Of a stretch of 64,000 nt of DNA, positions 51,058 to 59,758 are shown piece after piece. The position numbers were made by a program, and so were the translations under genes. How positions within the stretch are numbered: position 1 is the stretch's first letter; each line of letters starts with the position of its first letter. Location: contig NC_005125.1 of NCBI RefSeq assembly GCF_000011385.1, positions 2,728,001 through 2,792,000 on the forward strand. The letters run 5' to 3'. The notes under the pieces were generated by a model. It did not search any database and was not told the DNA's origin. It worked only from the letters and a program-made list of their open reading frames with translations. This DNA is from Gloeobacter violaceus PCC 7421 (GTDB lineage: Bacteria > Cyanobacteriota > Cyanobacteriia > Gloeobacterales > Gloeobacteraceae).

Positions 51058-51579
51058 AGGCTGCACGTATCCTTTCACGAGATTGTGATGACTTGCCAGT
51101 CAATAGCGCATCCTACACCCATACGGGATGGAGAGCGAGATGCACCGCACCCAGTCGGGCGGCTGGGTACATAAATCATGCAGGATCGTCCTTCTCCAGA
51201 CGGGAAAAGCCCGGCATTGTGTAAAGATTCTTCATCAAGTTTGATGCCAGACACTCATGGGCACGCCAACAGCCCCCAGAAAGCTCCGGGGCGTGTCGAG
51301 CAAAGTGTAGGTACTTGTGCCAAGTCAGGCCGTGCGGCTTCGGCCCGCAGCCCCCGGGCAAGAAATGTTTAGAATGAACACTTTTGCCTGCGAGCAGGCG
51401 CGGCGGCGGTACTGGAGAAAAGCAGCGGGCGGGGCCGAAACCGTCAAATTCTGTTACATTACATTGCAGTACTCGCGCGGGCGGTCCTTAGCGAGCGATC
51501 CCGGGAGGCACTCTCCAGACGTGGGCTTGGGGCTTCCCGGATCCGCCTTGCGAGGGGTGAACATTCAGTAGGAGCCCGC
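51058..51579. other. 522-base divergent region between chlH and desA
   Basis: No convincing gene. Open frames at 51178-51372 and 51317-51571 lack ribosome sites and recognisable content. The region must hold the promoters of both chlH (leftward) and the desaturase gene (rightward). TAGAAT at 51369-51374 is a possible rightward -10 without a clear -35; TTGACT lies on the minus strand close to the chlH start without a matching -10. The long leader of the desaturase gene may carry a cold or post-transcriptional signal, but I see no known motif. Confidence 0.5.
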
Positions 51580-52638
51580 ATGGTACAGCGACAGAGCTTC
51601 GAGGGGACAGGCCGCGACCTGGACCGTCAACGGATTGCCGCCCTGGAAAAACAGGCTTCCCTCGGCGATGTCATCCAGACCATACCCAAAGACTGTTTTC
51701 GGATCAGCCCGGCAAAAGCCTGGGCAAGATTGGTTGTCAATGTGCTGCTGGTTGTCTTAGGCTACGCGGCTCTTGCTCTCAACCCCTGGTGGTGGCTGTT
51801 GCCGGCTCTATGGATTTTCACCGGCACGGCACTGACGGGCTTTTTCGTCATCGCCCACGACTGCGGCCACCGCAGCTTCTCGACGCGGCGGCGCATCAAC
51901 GACATCGTCGGGCATGTGATGCTCTTGCCGTTGCTCTATCCGTTCCATGGCTGGCGGATCAAGCACAACCAGCACCACACCTTCACCAATCAGATCGAGA
52001 TGGACAATGCCTGGCGGCCGATGTCGGTGGCGGAGTACCGCGCGCTTTCGCCGGGGGTGCGGGCAGGCTATCGCTTTGCCCGCGGCATCGGTTGGTGGTT
52101 CGCCTCGGCGGTGCACCAGCTCAACCTGCACTTCAAGCCGTCGCTATTCAAGCCCAAGGACCGAGCCGATATCCGGCTCTCATCCACGGCAGTGATTGCC
52201 TTTGCCTGCGTGTTGTTTCCGGCCCTACTGTGGATGGGCGGCCCCTGGGCGGTCATCCAGTTCTGGCTGATGCCCTGGCTGGTCTATCACTTCTGGATGA
52301 GCACCTTTACGCTCGTCCACCACACCCACCCGGACATTCCTTTTTATCCCGCCGCCACCTGGACGCCGGTGACCGGTCAGCTGTTTTCGACTATCCACTG
52401 CGTCTACCCGGCCTGGGTCGAATTTCTCTGCCACGATATCAACGTCCACATTCCCCACCATGTCTCGACGGCGATCCCGAGCTACAACCTCAGAAAAGCG
52501 CACACCGCCCTCAAGGCGCACTGGTCGGACTACATGCACGAGACCGAATTTTCCTGGTCGCTGATGCGTTCGATCACCCGCGAGTGCCACCTGCGCGATG
52601 AAACGGGCTACTACCTGCCCTGCCGAGAAGTAGATTAA
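51580..52638 (+). CDS. desA: Membrane fatty-acid (acyl-lipid) desaturase, DesA-like
   Basis: The 352-residue protein starts at ATG 51580 with AGGAG seven bases upstream. It has the three histidine boxes of acyl-lipid delta-12/omega-3 desaturases: HDCGHRSF, HNQHHTF and HIPHH, and two hydrophobic helical pairs (LVVNVLLVVLGYAALAL, WWLLPALWIFTGTALTGFFVIA; STAVIAFACVLFPALL, VIQFWLMPWLVYHFW). It would introduce a double bond into membrane-lipid acyl chains using ferredoxin and O2. A delta-12 (DesA) role is likely, but omega-3 (DesB) members look very similar, so the position is not certain. Confidence 0.9.
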   Translation: MVQRQSFEGTGRDLDRQRIAALEKQASLGDVIQTIPKDCFRISPAKAWARLVVNVLLVVLGYAALALNPWWWLLPALWIFTGTALTGFFVIAHDCGHRSFSTRRRINDIVGHVMLLPLLYPFHGWRIKHNQHHTFTNQIEMDNAWRPMSVAEYRALSPGVRAGYRFARGIGWWFASAVHQLNLHFKPSLFKPKDRADIRLSSTAVIAFACVLFPALLWMGGPWAVIQFWLMPWLVYHFWMSTFTLVHHTHPDIPFYPAATWTPVTGQLFSTIHCVYPAWVEFLCHDINVHIPHHVSTAIPSYNLRKAHTALKAHWSDYMHETEFSWSLMRSITRECHLRDETGYYLPCREVD

Positions 52639-52659
52639 GCTCTCCTACGATCCAGCACC

Positions 52660-52991
52660 TTAATCTGATAGTTGATCGGGCGATCTGGATGTGGACTTCA
52701 GAGACTTTTGCTTAGATTGACTTCCTCGCAGCATGCTGATAGCGTAAATGCCTCCACCAACAGCAGCTGTAATAAGTGCAGTAGCCGGTAAAGCCACTCT
52801 CCAAGCTTGATTTCATAGCCGAAAGCACGATGCCTCCACCTTGCAAGATCTTGAAAACTCTTGGCCGAGAAAAGCTTTGGTAGTTCACTCCATGTTGCCG
52901 GCTTTGTTACCAAATCAAGAAGATCTCCAGCTTTCAGGGAGTAGAGCGCCCACAAAGGTATCTTCACACTACATTGTGTGAATCCTTTTTT
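52660..52991 (-). pseudogene. Probable remnant of an unidentified gene, frameshifted and cut by the IS remnant
   Basis: Reading leftward from the IS junction, one frame gives KIPLWALYSLKAGDLLDLVTKPATWSELPKLFSAKSFQDLARWRHRAFGYEI. The continuation in that frame looks unnatural, whereas the next frame, open after a TGA at about 52820, reads RVALPATALITAAVGGGIYAISMLRGSQSKQKS and ends at TAA 52660-52662. That second part is a plausible membrane anchor. This suggests one gene broken by a frameshift near 52820, but I cannot name the family. The region also has a hairpin TTCACAC/GTGTGAA (52963-52982) followed by TCCTTTTTT, a rho-independent terminator pattern on the plus strand. It is AT-richer than the flanks. 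Confidence 0.45.
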
Positions 52992-53176
52992 GCAGCTCAC
53001 ATGCTCCTGCGGATGGGTGCCCAGCAGCCGGTCAACTTCCTCAACCAGGCCGATAGAGTCGATGATTCCAGCGACGATGCCGAGGTGGTCGAGATTGTGG
53101 ACCTGGATTTCAGCAGGAGGCTGGCTCATCCAACCAAAATACTTCAGCCGCTCTATCTACCTGCGGAATCCCGGAT
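52992..53176 (-). mobile_element. IS1634-like insertion sequence remnant, copy 2 (185-bp direct repeat)
   Basis: This is the second copy of the 185-bp repeat at 45645-45829, in the same orientation. It has the 5' leader and the first 46 codons of the transposase (start ATG 53127-53129), after which an unrelated sequence follows in frame (...EHVSC then KKGFTQ...). Only the 5' tip of the IS survives. The open frame at 52698-53129 is therefore a chimera and not a gene. No target duplication can be recognised. Confidence 0.85.
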
Positions 53177-53415
53177 CCATGAAAAGACAAGCCCCTTTAT
53201 CAATATAAAGAGTAAAAGTTGCAGTCCCGTTCTGTAAGACTTACAGGCCAATAGCTTCTAACACTGTGGTTTATGCAATGAGGTTACTAATCTTTGCTGA
53301 CAAGTCCAGCAACGAGTCGCGAGGAGGCCCTACTACTAGCAATGACATATTTTGTAAACCGGCAGTAGAAACGGGATACTGGTGAGACATTGTTCGACGA
53401 GCGCAGGGGGGAGTC

Positions 53416-54699
53416 ATGATTACAAAGCCGCTGGCCGTGTTCGTTCCATGGCTGCATATGCACCAGCCGCCCATCTGGGTGGGAGAAGGCGAAGAAGGAC
53501 GGCTCATCGGCAATCTCGAAAAGATGCTCCACGGTCCGGAAAATTCCGAGGAGCGCTGGAACGCCGGTTGGTACGCCAGAGCCTACCTCAACCCGGCCCA
53601 CTACGTGCAACGGCTGAGCGCACAGGGCTACGCGCCCCGGCTGATGCTCGATTACTCGGGGGTGCTGCTCGAAGAACTCGACAAACTCTCCCACGACGGC
53701 ACCTTTGCCAACTACCACGTGCAGGGCGAACCCTTGGGCAACGTCATTGCCCAACTGCGCAAGATGCTTGCCGAGTATCCCGAGGCGGTCGAATTTGCCG
53801 GGACGGCCTACAGCCACTGTTATTTCCCGGCGACACCCGAGCGCGACCACGAGGCCCAGATTATGGAGTGGCGGGCGGTCTTTGCCGAATTGTTCGGCGA
53901 AAAAGCCCTCGCGCGCGTGCGCGGCTTCTGGCTGCCGGAGATGGGCATGCTCGGGGACGGCATCGAGGCATTGCGTCTGGTGCGTCTGATTAAAAAGTGC
54001 GGCTACGAGTGGGTGATCTTGCCCGCCTCCGCCCTGGAGCGACCCGCCGATTGGTCGACGGTGCAACTTGAAAATCAAGTGCACCGGTTGGTGATCGCAG
54101 CCGAGGGCGAGGGCGAGGAGATCCTCTGCGTCGTGCGCGACACCGAGATGGGCATCCGCCAGCAGAGCGGCCAGAACGCCGACGGCTGCATCGGCACCGC
54201 CCGCCAGCGCGGTGCAGCGCTCAAACAGACGAACACGCAGACTCCCGCCCTGGTGGTGCCCACCTCCGACGGCGAAAATGGCAATGTGATGATGTTCGAG
54301 TTCTTCCCGAACGGGTTTGCGCCGCTATTCGAAAACCAGGCCCACTGGCCGGAGGTCGAATTTCTGACCGTGAGCCAGTACCTCGACAAATACCTGCCGG
54401 ACGGCCCGACCTCGCAGGTACGACTTGCGGCCGGGGGCGGCTCCTGGATTGGCGGCCACCACAGTTGGAAAGCGGGAGAACGCCGGGTGCAGGTACTCGA
54501 AGCGGTCGAGCAACTTAGCCGCGACGTCGCCCAGGCGCGCCTGGGCGCGTCCCCCCGCGACGAATGGGCGCTGGAGCAGGCCGCCCACGCCCTGCTGGTC
54601 TGCGAGACGAGTTGTTATGTCTACTGGGATAGCGAGTTCTGGACCGAGCAAGCCTATCGCTGTCTCGGGTGGGCGCGGACGCTGCTGCCGACACCTTGA
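53416..54699 (+). CDS. Glycoside hydrolase family 57-like protein
   Basis: A 427-residue protein from ATG 53416 with GGGGGAG just upstream. It shows the GH57 motif order: FVPWLHMHQPP, RLMLDYSGVLLEEL, EFAGTAYSHCYFPATPERDH (A-Y-S-H for the usual motif), VRGFWLPEMGM with the Glu in the WLPE-type nucleophile motif, GYEWVILPAS and TSDGENGN. GH57 enzymes act on alpha-glucans (amylase, branching enzyme, 4-alpha-glucanotransferase types). A role in glycogen metabolism is likely, but the exact activity cannot be read off. The pentapeptide gene follows after 62 bases. Confidence 0.87.
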   Translation: MITKPLAVFVPWLHMHQPPIWVGEGEEGRLIGNLEKMLHGPENSEERWNAGWYARAYLNPAHYVQRLSAQGYAPRLMLDYSGVLLEELDKLSHDGTFANYHVQGEPLGNVIAQLRKMLAEYPEAVEFAGTAYSHCYFPATPERDHEAQIMEWRAVFAELFGEKALARVRGFWLPEMGMLGDGIEALRLVRLIKKCGYEWVILPASALERPADWSTVQLENQVHRLVIAAEGEGEEILCVVRDTEMGIRQQSGQNADGCIGTARQRGAALKQTNTQTPALVVPTSDGENGNVMMFEFFPNGFAPLFENQAHWPEVEFLTVSQYLDKYLPDGPTSQVRLAAGGGSWIGGHHSWKAGERRVQVLEAVEQLSRDVAQARLGASPRDEWALEQAAHALLVCETSCYVYWDSEFWTEQAYRCLGWARTLLPTP

Positions 54700-54761
54700 A
54701 GGACCGAAGGAGACCAAAATCGTACAATGGACAGCGGTTATCCCCATTTTGGAGCAAACCC

Positions 54762-55427
54762 GTGGGTCATCCATCGGCAAAAACGGCCTTGATCGAGCGG
54801 ATCCGCTCCGGCGAGGCACCTTTAATCGACTTGTCCGAGGCGGACCTGCTGCGGGCAGACCTGCAGGGTGTCAATCTGGTGGGGTCAAACCTGGAGCGGG
54901 CTGCTCTGGTGCTCGCCAACCTGCGCGGAGCGAGGCTTACAGGAGCGGATCTGCACAGAGCCAGCCTGGTCGGGGCGGTGCTCGAGGAGACGGATTTGGG
55001 AGCTGCCTGCCTGCGCGACGCGGACCTGACTGCTGTCAGCGGCGGCCGGGCGGTGCTCGAAAAGGCGGACCTTTCGCGGGCGAACCTGCGCGGGGCGGAC
55101 CTGGGCGGGGCGAATCTGCGCGAGGCGGACCTTTCGCGCGCGGACCTGCGCGGTGCAAACTTGCGCGGCGCGGACCTGCGCGGCGCCAATCTGCGCGACA
55201 GCAGCCTGGAGGAAGCCTGCCTGAGTGCCGCCAACCTGGCGGGGGCGGATTTTAGCCGCAGTTGCCTGCGGGGCGCGGCCTTCGACGAGACCGGCGAGGC
55301 GGTGGGGGCCGATTTTTACGAATGCCGCGAACTCGATCCGGCCTGGGCCTCGGGGCTCATCGAACTGGGAGCGCTCAATGTCGAACCGCCTTCCGACCGC
55401 GAACGCCGGCTAATCTCCCCGCAATAG
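54762..55427 (+). CDS. Pentapeptide-repeat protein
   Basis: The start is GTG 54762 with GGAG seven bases upstream (221 residues). From about residue 25 to 180 the sequence follows the A(D/N)Lxx pattern: LSEADLLRADLQGVNLVGSNLERAALVLANLRGARLTGADL through ADLSRANLRGADLGGANLREADLSRADLRGANLRGADLRGANL. This builds a right-handed quadrilateral beta-helix. The C-terminus adds a non-repeat region with CRELDPAWASGLIELGALN. Pentapeptide proteins are abundant in cyanobacteria and their functions are mostly unknown. TACAAT at 54723-54728 could be its own -10. It is convergent with the histidine kinase gene, overlapping by 18 bases. Confidence 0.92.
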   Translation: MGHPSAKTALIERIRSGEAPLIDLSEADLLRADLQGVNLVGSNLERAALVLANLRGARLTGADLHRASLVGAVLEETDLGAACLRDADLTAVSGGRAVLEKADLSRANLRGADLGGANLREADLSRADLRGANLRGADLRGANLRDSSLEEACLSAANLAGADFSRSCLRGAAFDETGEAVGADFYECRELDPAWASGLIELGALNVEPPSDRERRLISPQ

Positions 55428-57284
55428 GCAACTCGGGGCCGTGCTCGATTCGCCCGGCATGCGGGTGATCACCTGCCTGCCGACCAACCGCGCCACCTCC
55501 GAGGCGAGGTCCTCCGGCTCGACGGGCCGGGGAGGTTGGATAGCGAAGCTTGCAAGCATCATCCGGCGCTCCTGTGCTTCGATTTCCGCCGCGGGGTAAG
55601 GCTCCTCCTGCTCGCCGAGCTTGCGCACCAGAGAGCAGCAGAGCCCCTCGCGGTTGTAGGTGGGAGCGGCAGTGATGAGCACATCCGGGCGGTAACCCTC
55701 GAACTGCTCCAGGGCCGCTTCGACGCGATCGACAGTCAGCACCCGCGCTCCTTGAGCGGCAAGCGCGGCGTGGAGTGTGCGGCGCAGTTCGGCATCCTCC
55801 ACCAGCAACAGCAGACGCAAACCCCTCAGGGTTGCAGCAGCTGCCCCATCCTCGGCGGCTTCCGCCTCGGCGCTGCGCCTGGCGTCAAGGGGAAGGCGGA
55901 GCGTAAAGCTGCTGCCCCAGTTTTTGCCGTCGCTTTGCACTTCGATCGTGCCGCTGTGCAGGTGCACCAGATGCTGCACCAAACTCAACCCCAACCCCAA
56001 GCCGCCGTGGCGACGGGTGGAGGTGCCGTCGGCTTGACGAAACACTTCAAAAACGTGCGGCAGAAATTCGGCGTCGATTCCCACGCCCGTGTCCCGCACC
56101 GTCAGCTGCAGCTGACCTGCCGTCGCCTCCAGCTGTACGCTTATCATTCCCCCGGGGGGCGTGAATTTGATGGCGTTGGCAACCAGGTTGGCGACAATTT
56201 GCTTGAGGCGGCGCGGATCTCCCCAGAACGGTTCGAGGTTCTGGGCGACGCGGGTTCTGAGGACCAGGCCCTTCTCGCGGATTAGCGCCCGCATGGAAGT
56301 GAGCACGTTTTCGACCACCGCCCGCAGATCGACGCGGCAGCAGTGCAACTGCAACTGGCCGCGCAGCATGTAGGACGCATCGAGCAGGTCGTCCACCAGT
56401 TGGGCCTGCAGGCGGCCGTTGCGCTCGATCGCCTCGGCGGCCTGCTCGATGGCGGCGGGGTTCATCCGGCCGCGCCGCAGCAACTGGCTGAAGCCGATGA
56501 TCGAGTTGAGGGGAGTGCGCAGTTCGTGACTGAGGGTGGCCAGAAACTCGTCCTTGGCGCGGTTGGCCGCCTCGGCTTCGGCGCGTGCGTGGCTCTCGGC
56601 CTGGTGCAACCGGGCATTTTCGATCGCCTGGGCGGCGCGATTGGCCAGTTCCTGCGCCAACGCCAGATCGTCACCGCCGTAGGGCCGCGAAGTGCTGCCG
56701 CTGACAAAAGTGAGCGCTCCCAGGATTCGCTCCCCTGTCACCAGGGGTACGCACATGCAGGAACCCAATTCAAGACACCGGAGCAGCTCCGGGTGCTCGC
56801 AGCCGATACCGTGGGCGGCGGCAAACCGGTCTTCGACCACCGGTACGATCTCCGGTAGGCCGGTGCTTACCACCCGGGCCGGGCCGTACAGAGCGCCGGA
56901 AATAAACGGATAGCGCCGCTCGACTTCCCAGGCGAGTCCTGTGCGCCGCAGTGCGGCGTTGGCGGTAATCAGCCGCCGGATGGTCAGATCGTCTCCGAGC
57001 AAATCGATGATGCAGATGTCGGCCAACCGTGCCACCACGAGCTGGGCGACCGTGGCCAGCGTGGTGGCGTAGTCGAGGGAAGAGGTGAGGATGGCCACGG
57101 CATTGGCCAAAAAATGAGCACGCTCGGCGGCGATTTTTTGCTGAGCTTTGAGCCGGTCGCACTCTTCGACTGCCTCGCGGTGCGATTGGGCGCTGAAGCG
57201 CAACGCTTCAACCTCTTGCCGCAGCTGGACAAGCTGCGCCGTCAACTCTGCTTTGGAAACGTTTTCGTTTTCGGGTGTTTTCAC
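55410..57284 (-). CDS. GAF-domain sensor histidine kinase with degenerate C-terminal receiver
   Basis: The start is GTG 57282-57284 with GGAG seven bases upstream (624 residues). A short coiled coil (KAELTAQLVQLRQEVEALRF) precedes a GAF domain (about 70-240: LDYATTLATVAQLVVARLADICIIDL, LGSCMCVPLVTGERILGALTFVSG). The HisKA box is DEFLATLSHELRTPLNSIIGFSQLL (phospho-His). The HATPase domain has VANAIKFTPPG, DTGVGIDAEFLPHVFEVFRQADGTSTRRHGGLGLGLSLV. A receiver-like domain follows (LRLLLLVEDAELRRTLHAALAAQGARV), but its phosphorylation site reads VLITAAPTYNREG where an Asp is expected. There is no membrane segment, so it senses a cytosolic signal. No response-regulator gene is next to it. Confidence 0.9.
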   Translation of the reverse strand: MKTPENENVSKAELTAQLVQLRQEVEALRFSAQSHREAVEECDRLKAQQKIAAERAHFLANAVAILTSSLDYATTLATVAQLVVARLADICIIDLLGDDLTIRRLITANAALRRTGLAWEVERRYPFISGALYGPARVVSTGLPEIVPVVEDRFAAAHGIGCEHPELLRCLELGSCMCVPLVTGERILGALTFVSGSTSRPYGGDDLALAQELANRAAQAIENARLHQAESHARAEAEAANRAKDEFLATLSHELRTPLNSIIGFSQLLRRGRMNPAAIEQAAEAIERNGRLQAQLVDDLLDASYMLRGQLQLHCCRVDLRAVVENVLTSMRALIREKGLVLRTRVAQNLEPFWGDPRRLKQIVANLVANAIKFTPPGGMISVQLEATAGQLQLTVRDTGVGIDAEFLPHVFEVFRQADGTSTRRHGGLGLGLSLVQHLVHLHSGTIEVQSDGKNWGSSFTLRLPLDARRSAEAEAAEDGAAAATLRGLRLLLLVEDAELRRTLHAALAAQGARVLTVDRVEAALEQFEGYRPDVLITAAPTYNREGLCCSLVRKLGEQEEPYPAAEIEAQERRMMLASFAIQPPRPVEPEDLASEVARLVGRQVITRMPGESSTAPSCLLRGD

Positions 57285-57445
57285 AGAAGCGCTCCACGGA
57301 TAGGCACCATGGAAAGATGCATTGTTTTATGTGGGACAACACACCGCAAATCGCCGATTTGTTGGATGTTTCCCAAGTCCATTCACCCCGATGTGCGGGC
57401 CCGACGCCTCCCGCCCCGGTAAGAACTCGGGCTCCCTCTGTCGTC

Positions 57446-57483
57446 GGTCGGTCCTGCCTCCTTCGGGCGAAGCGGGACTGACC
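57446..57483 (-). terminator. Stem-loop after the S46 peptidase gene
   Basis: GGTCGGTCCTGC (57446-57457) pairs with GCGGGACTGACC (57472-57483) in a 12-bp stem including two G-U pairs, 34 bases past the peptidase stop. No T-run follows. It could end transcription of the peptidase gene. Confidence 0.45.
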
Positions 57484-57516
57484 GCAGGGCAGAAAGTCGG
57501 TTGGTCAGTGTCTCGA

Positions 57517-59637
57517 CTACAGGGTGAAGGCGGAGCGGCCCTTGGGCTGCAGTTCGTCCACCAGCGCGCCCGCTCCGTAGACGGCGCGCAGCGCTTCGAT
57601 GAGCGCGCGGCTGTCGACGGCCACCGCCCGGTTGAGGGCGGCGTCGAAGCCAAAGGCGCCGCCGAGGGAGTGGATGTTGCCGTCGAAGATGAGACCCACC
57701 GCCTGGGCGCGGCTGTCGATGACGGGGCTGCCGGAGTTGCCGCCGATGATGTCGTTGGTGGTGACGAAGTTGAAGGGTGTGGCGAGGTTCAGACGGTCTT
57801 TGGCTGCAAGCCAACTCGGCGGCAGGGCGTAGGGGTCTTTGCCGGTGGCCCGCTCGAAGGCACCGGCCATGTCGGTAAACGGCTCGACGCGCCGGCCGTT
57901 GTGCTCGTACCCTTCAACCGCACCGTAGGAGAGCCGTGGCGAAAAGGTCGCATCCGGGTAGACGCTGGTGCCCGTCTGGGCAAACAGCGCCTGGGCAATC
58001 AGTTCGCTATTCTGGTTCACCGGCCCCTCGATTTCGCGCTCGTAGCGCAACCGCAGGGCGCGGGCGGCCGGATCCACGGCCACAGCAAAGCGGATCATCG
58101 GATCGCTGCTCGCCGCGACGGCCGCCGCGCCCCCTTCCCAGAGCAACTTGCGCAGGGCGACGTTGGTCAGTTTGGTGCCCTGTACCAGTCGGCGGGCGAC
58201 TTCTTCGGGCGACTCTTTGCCGAGCACCTGGCGCACGAGCGGATCGTCGGTTCCCAGGTATTCGCGCAGCTTGGTGAGCGAGAAGGTCAAAGTCACCTCG
58301 TCGAGGTCGCCATAGATGGGCGCTTCGGAGAAGAGGCTCTGGGTGAGGGAGGGCAAAGCCGAATCGCGAAATTCGCGCAGGCGCTTTTCGTTGGGTTTGG
58401 GCCGCTCCTGGGCGGCGCGCACCAGCGTGCGGGCGATGTCGAACAGCTTCGAGTTGAAGGCCGCCCCGCGCTCGACGAGCAAATAGGGCCGGTAGAACGT
58501 CTCGTAGCGCTTCTCAATCAGGGCGATTTCGTCCCAGGCTTTACCGTACTTGCGCTCCAGGGCCGGATCGCGGGCGACTGCGGCGCGCAGTTTTTGCTCC
58601 GCCGCCACCTTGCGCCCAAAAAATTCGCGATCGAGCAACGCTTGCTGTTGGCCGTTGATTGCCTTGAAGCTGTTTTCGACGCCAAAGAGCGTTTCCTGGC
58701 TGATGCGGCGCTGCTCCGGTCCCTGGCGGGCAAACTGGGTGAGCACGCCGCGCAACTCCGCGCGCCGCTTGAGGCTTTCAGGGAAAACGACATCGCGCAG
58801 AAATTCGAGCTGTGCCACTGTGAAGAGTCGCGAGGTGGAGCCGGGACTGCCCGAGACGAAGACGAGTTCCCCCGCCTTGGGGCCGGTGGGACTGAGGGGC
58901 AGGTAGTGCTCGGTTTTGACCGGCTGGCTCTTGTCGTAGGCGCGCAGGAAAGTCACATCCAGGTCGTAGCGCGGAAAGTTGAAATTATCCGGGTCGCCGC
59001 CAAAAAAAGCGATCCGAAATTCCGGCGCGAAGACCAGCCGCACATCTTGATAGCGCTTGTACTTGTACAGGTTGTAGAGGCCGCCCTGGTAGAGGTTCAC
59101 CACATCGCAGCGCAGGCCGGTTGCATCGGCGCAGGCTTTCTCGATGCGGGCAAATTCGGCTTTCTGGGCGTCGCTGAACTGCTGGCCGCTCAAGTTCGCG
59201 GTCGCCTTTTTAACCCGCTCGGTGACGTCTTCGATGGCTGTCAACTGGTTGAGTTCGACATCCGGGCATTTGAGTTCCGCTTCGGGGCGGCGGGCTAGAA
59301 AGCCGCTTTCGATATAGTTCTGCTGGGCGGTGGACAGTTCCTCGATGCAGGTGGCAGCGCAGTGGTGGTTGGTCATCACCAGCCCGTTGGGCGAGACGAA
59401 CGAGCCCGAGCAGCCGCCCGCCAGCCTGAGCGAGGCGAGCCGCACCCGTTCAAGCCAGGCCGCATCCGGCTTGAAACCGTACTTTTTGGCCACCTGCTCG
59501 GACGGAAAATTGTCGTAGGTCCACATGCCCTCCTCGGCGCGTCCCCCCGACGGCACCACGGCCCCGATCGCCAGACACCATCCCACCATCCGCAAGATGC
59601 GCCGTGCTTTGCCCGCTGCGCGCCTAAACCTGGTCAT
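57517..59637 (-). CDS. S46 family peptidase (dipeptidyl-peptidase 7/11 type)
   Basis: A 706-residue exported serine peptidase. The N-terminus has a signal or anchor segment (RILRMVGWCLAIGAVVPSGGRA) followed by EGMWTYDNFPSE, the start of the mature S46 domain. Catalytic motifs are VSPNGLVMTNHHCA (His), FFGGDPDNFNFPRYDLDVTFLRAYD (Asp) and TTNDIIGGNSGSPVID with the active Ser, then GLIFDGNIHSLGG. S46 enzymes release dipeptides from peptide N-termini in the periplasm. The start is ATG 59635-59637. The enzyme is best known from Bacteroidetes and Proteobacteria. Confidence 0.95.
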   Translation of the reverse strand: MTRFRRAAGKARRILRMVGWCLAIGAVVPSGGRAEEGMWTYDNFPSEQVAKKYGFKPDAAWLERVRLASLRLAGGCSGSFVSPNGLVMTNHHCAATCIEELSTAQQNYIESGFLARRPEAELKCPDVELNQLTAIEDVTERVKKATANLSGQQFSDAQKAEFARIEKACADATGLRCDVVNLYQGGLYNLYKYKRYQDVRLVFAPEFRIAFFGGDPDNFNFPRYDLDVTFLRAYDKSQPVKTEHYLPLSPTGPKAGELVFVSGSPGSTSRLFTVAQLEFLRDVVFPESLKRRAELRGVLTQFARQGPEQRRISQETLFGVENSFKAINGQQQALLDREFFGRKVAAEQKLRAAVARDPALERKYGKAWDEIALIEKRYETFYRPYLLVERGAAFNSKLFDIARTLVRAAQERPKPNEKRLREFRDSALPSLTQSLFSEAPIYGDLDEVTLTFSLTKLREYLGTDDPLVRQVLGKESPEEVARRLVQGTKLTNVALRKLLWEGGAAAVAASSDPMIRFAVAVDPAARALRLRYEREIEGPVNQNSELIAQALFAQTGTSVYPDATFSPRLSYGAVEGYEHNGRRVEPFTDMAGAFERATGKDPYALPPSWLAAKDRLNLATPFNFVTTNDIIGGNSGSPVIDSRAQAVGLIFDGNIHSLGGAFGFDAALNRAVAVDSRALIEALRAVYGAGALVDELQPKGRSAFTL

Positions 59638-59758
59638 CGGCCTTTGTCCTTTTTATGAGAAATCCGCGGCCCATTGTAGGCGCGCGATGGGCAAAGCGAC
59701 CACCGGACAAAGATTTCGAAACGGACGTCGCCTGGAGCGAAGCCGGCGACCCAAGCGA

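Noticed and set aside
51178-51571. Two short plus-strand ORFs between chlH and desA
   Set aside because: No ribosome sites, low-complexity content, and they overlap the region that must hold the promoters.
52698-53129. 143-codon frame that begins like a transposase
   Set aside because: It is an accidental fusion of 46 transposase codons with unrelated sequence past the IS break; not a gene.
54930-55200. Tandem repeat resembling a CRISPR or minisatellite
   Set aside because: The periodicity is the 15-base codon pattern of the pentapeptide-repeat coding region, without conserved repeats and unique spacers.
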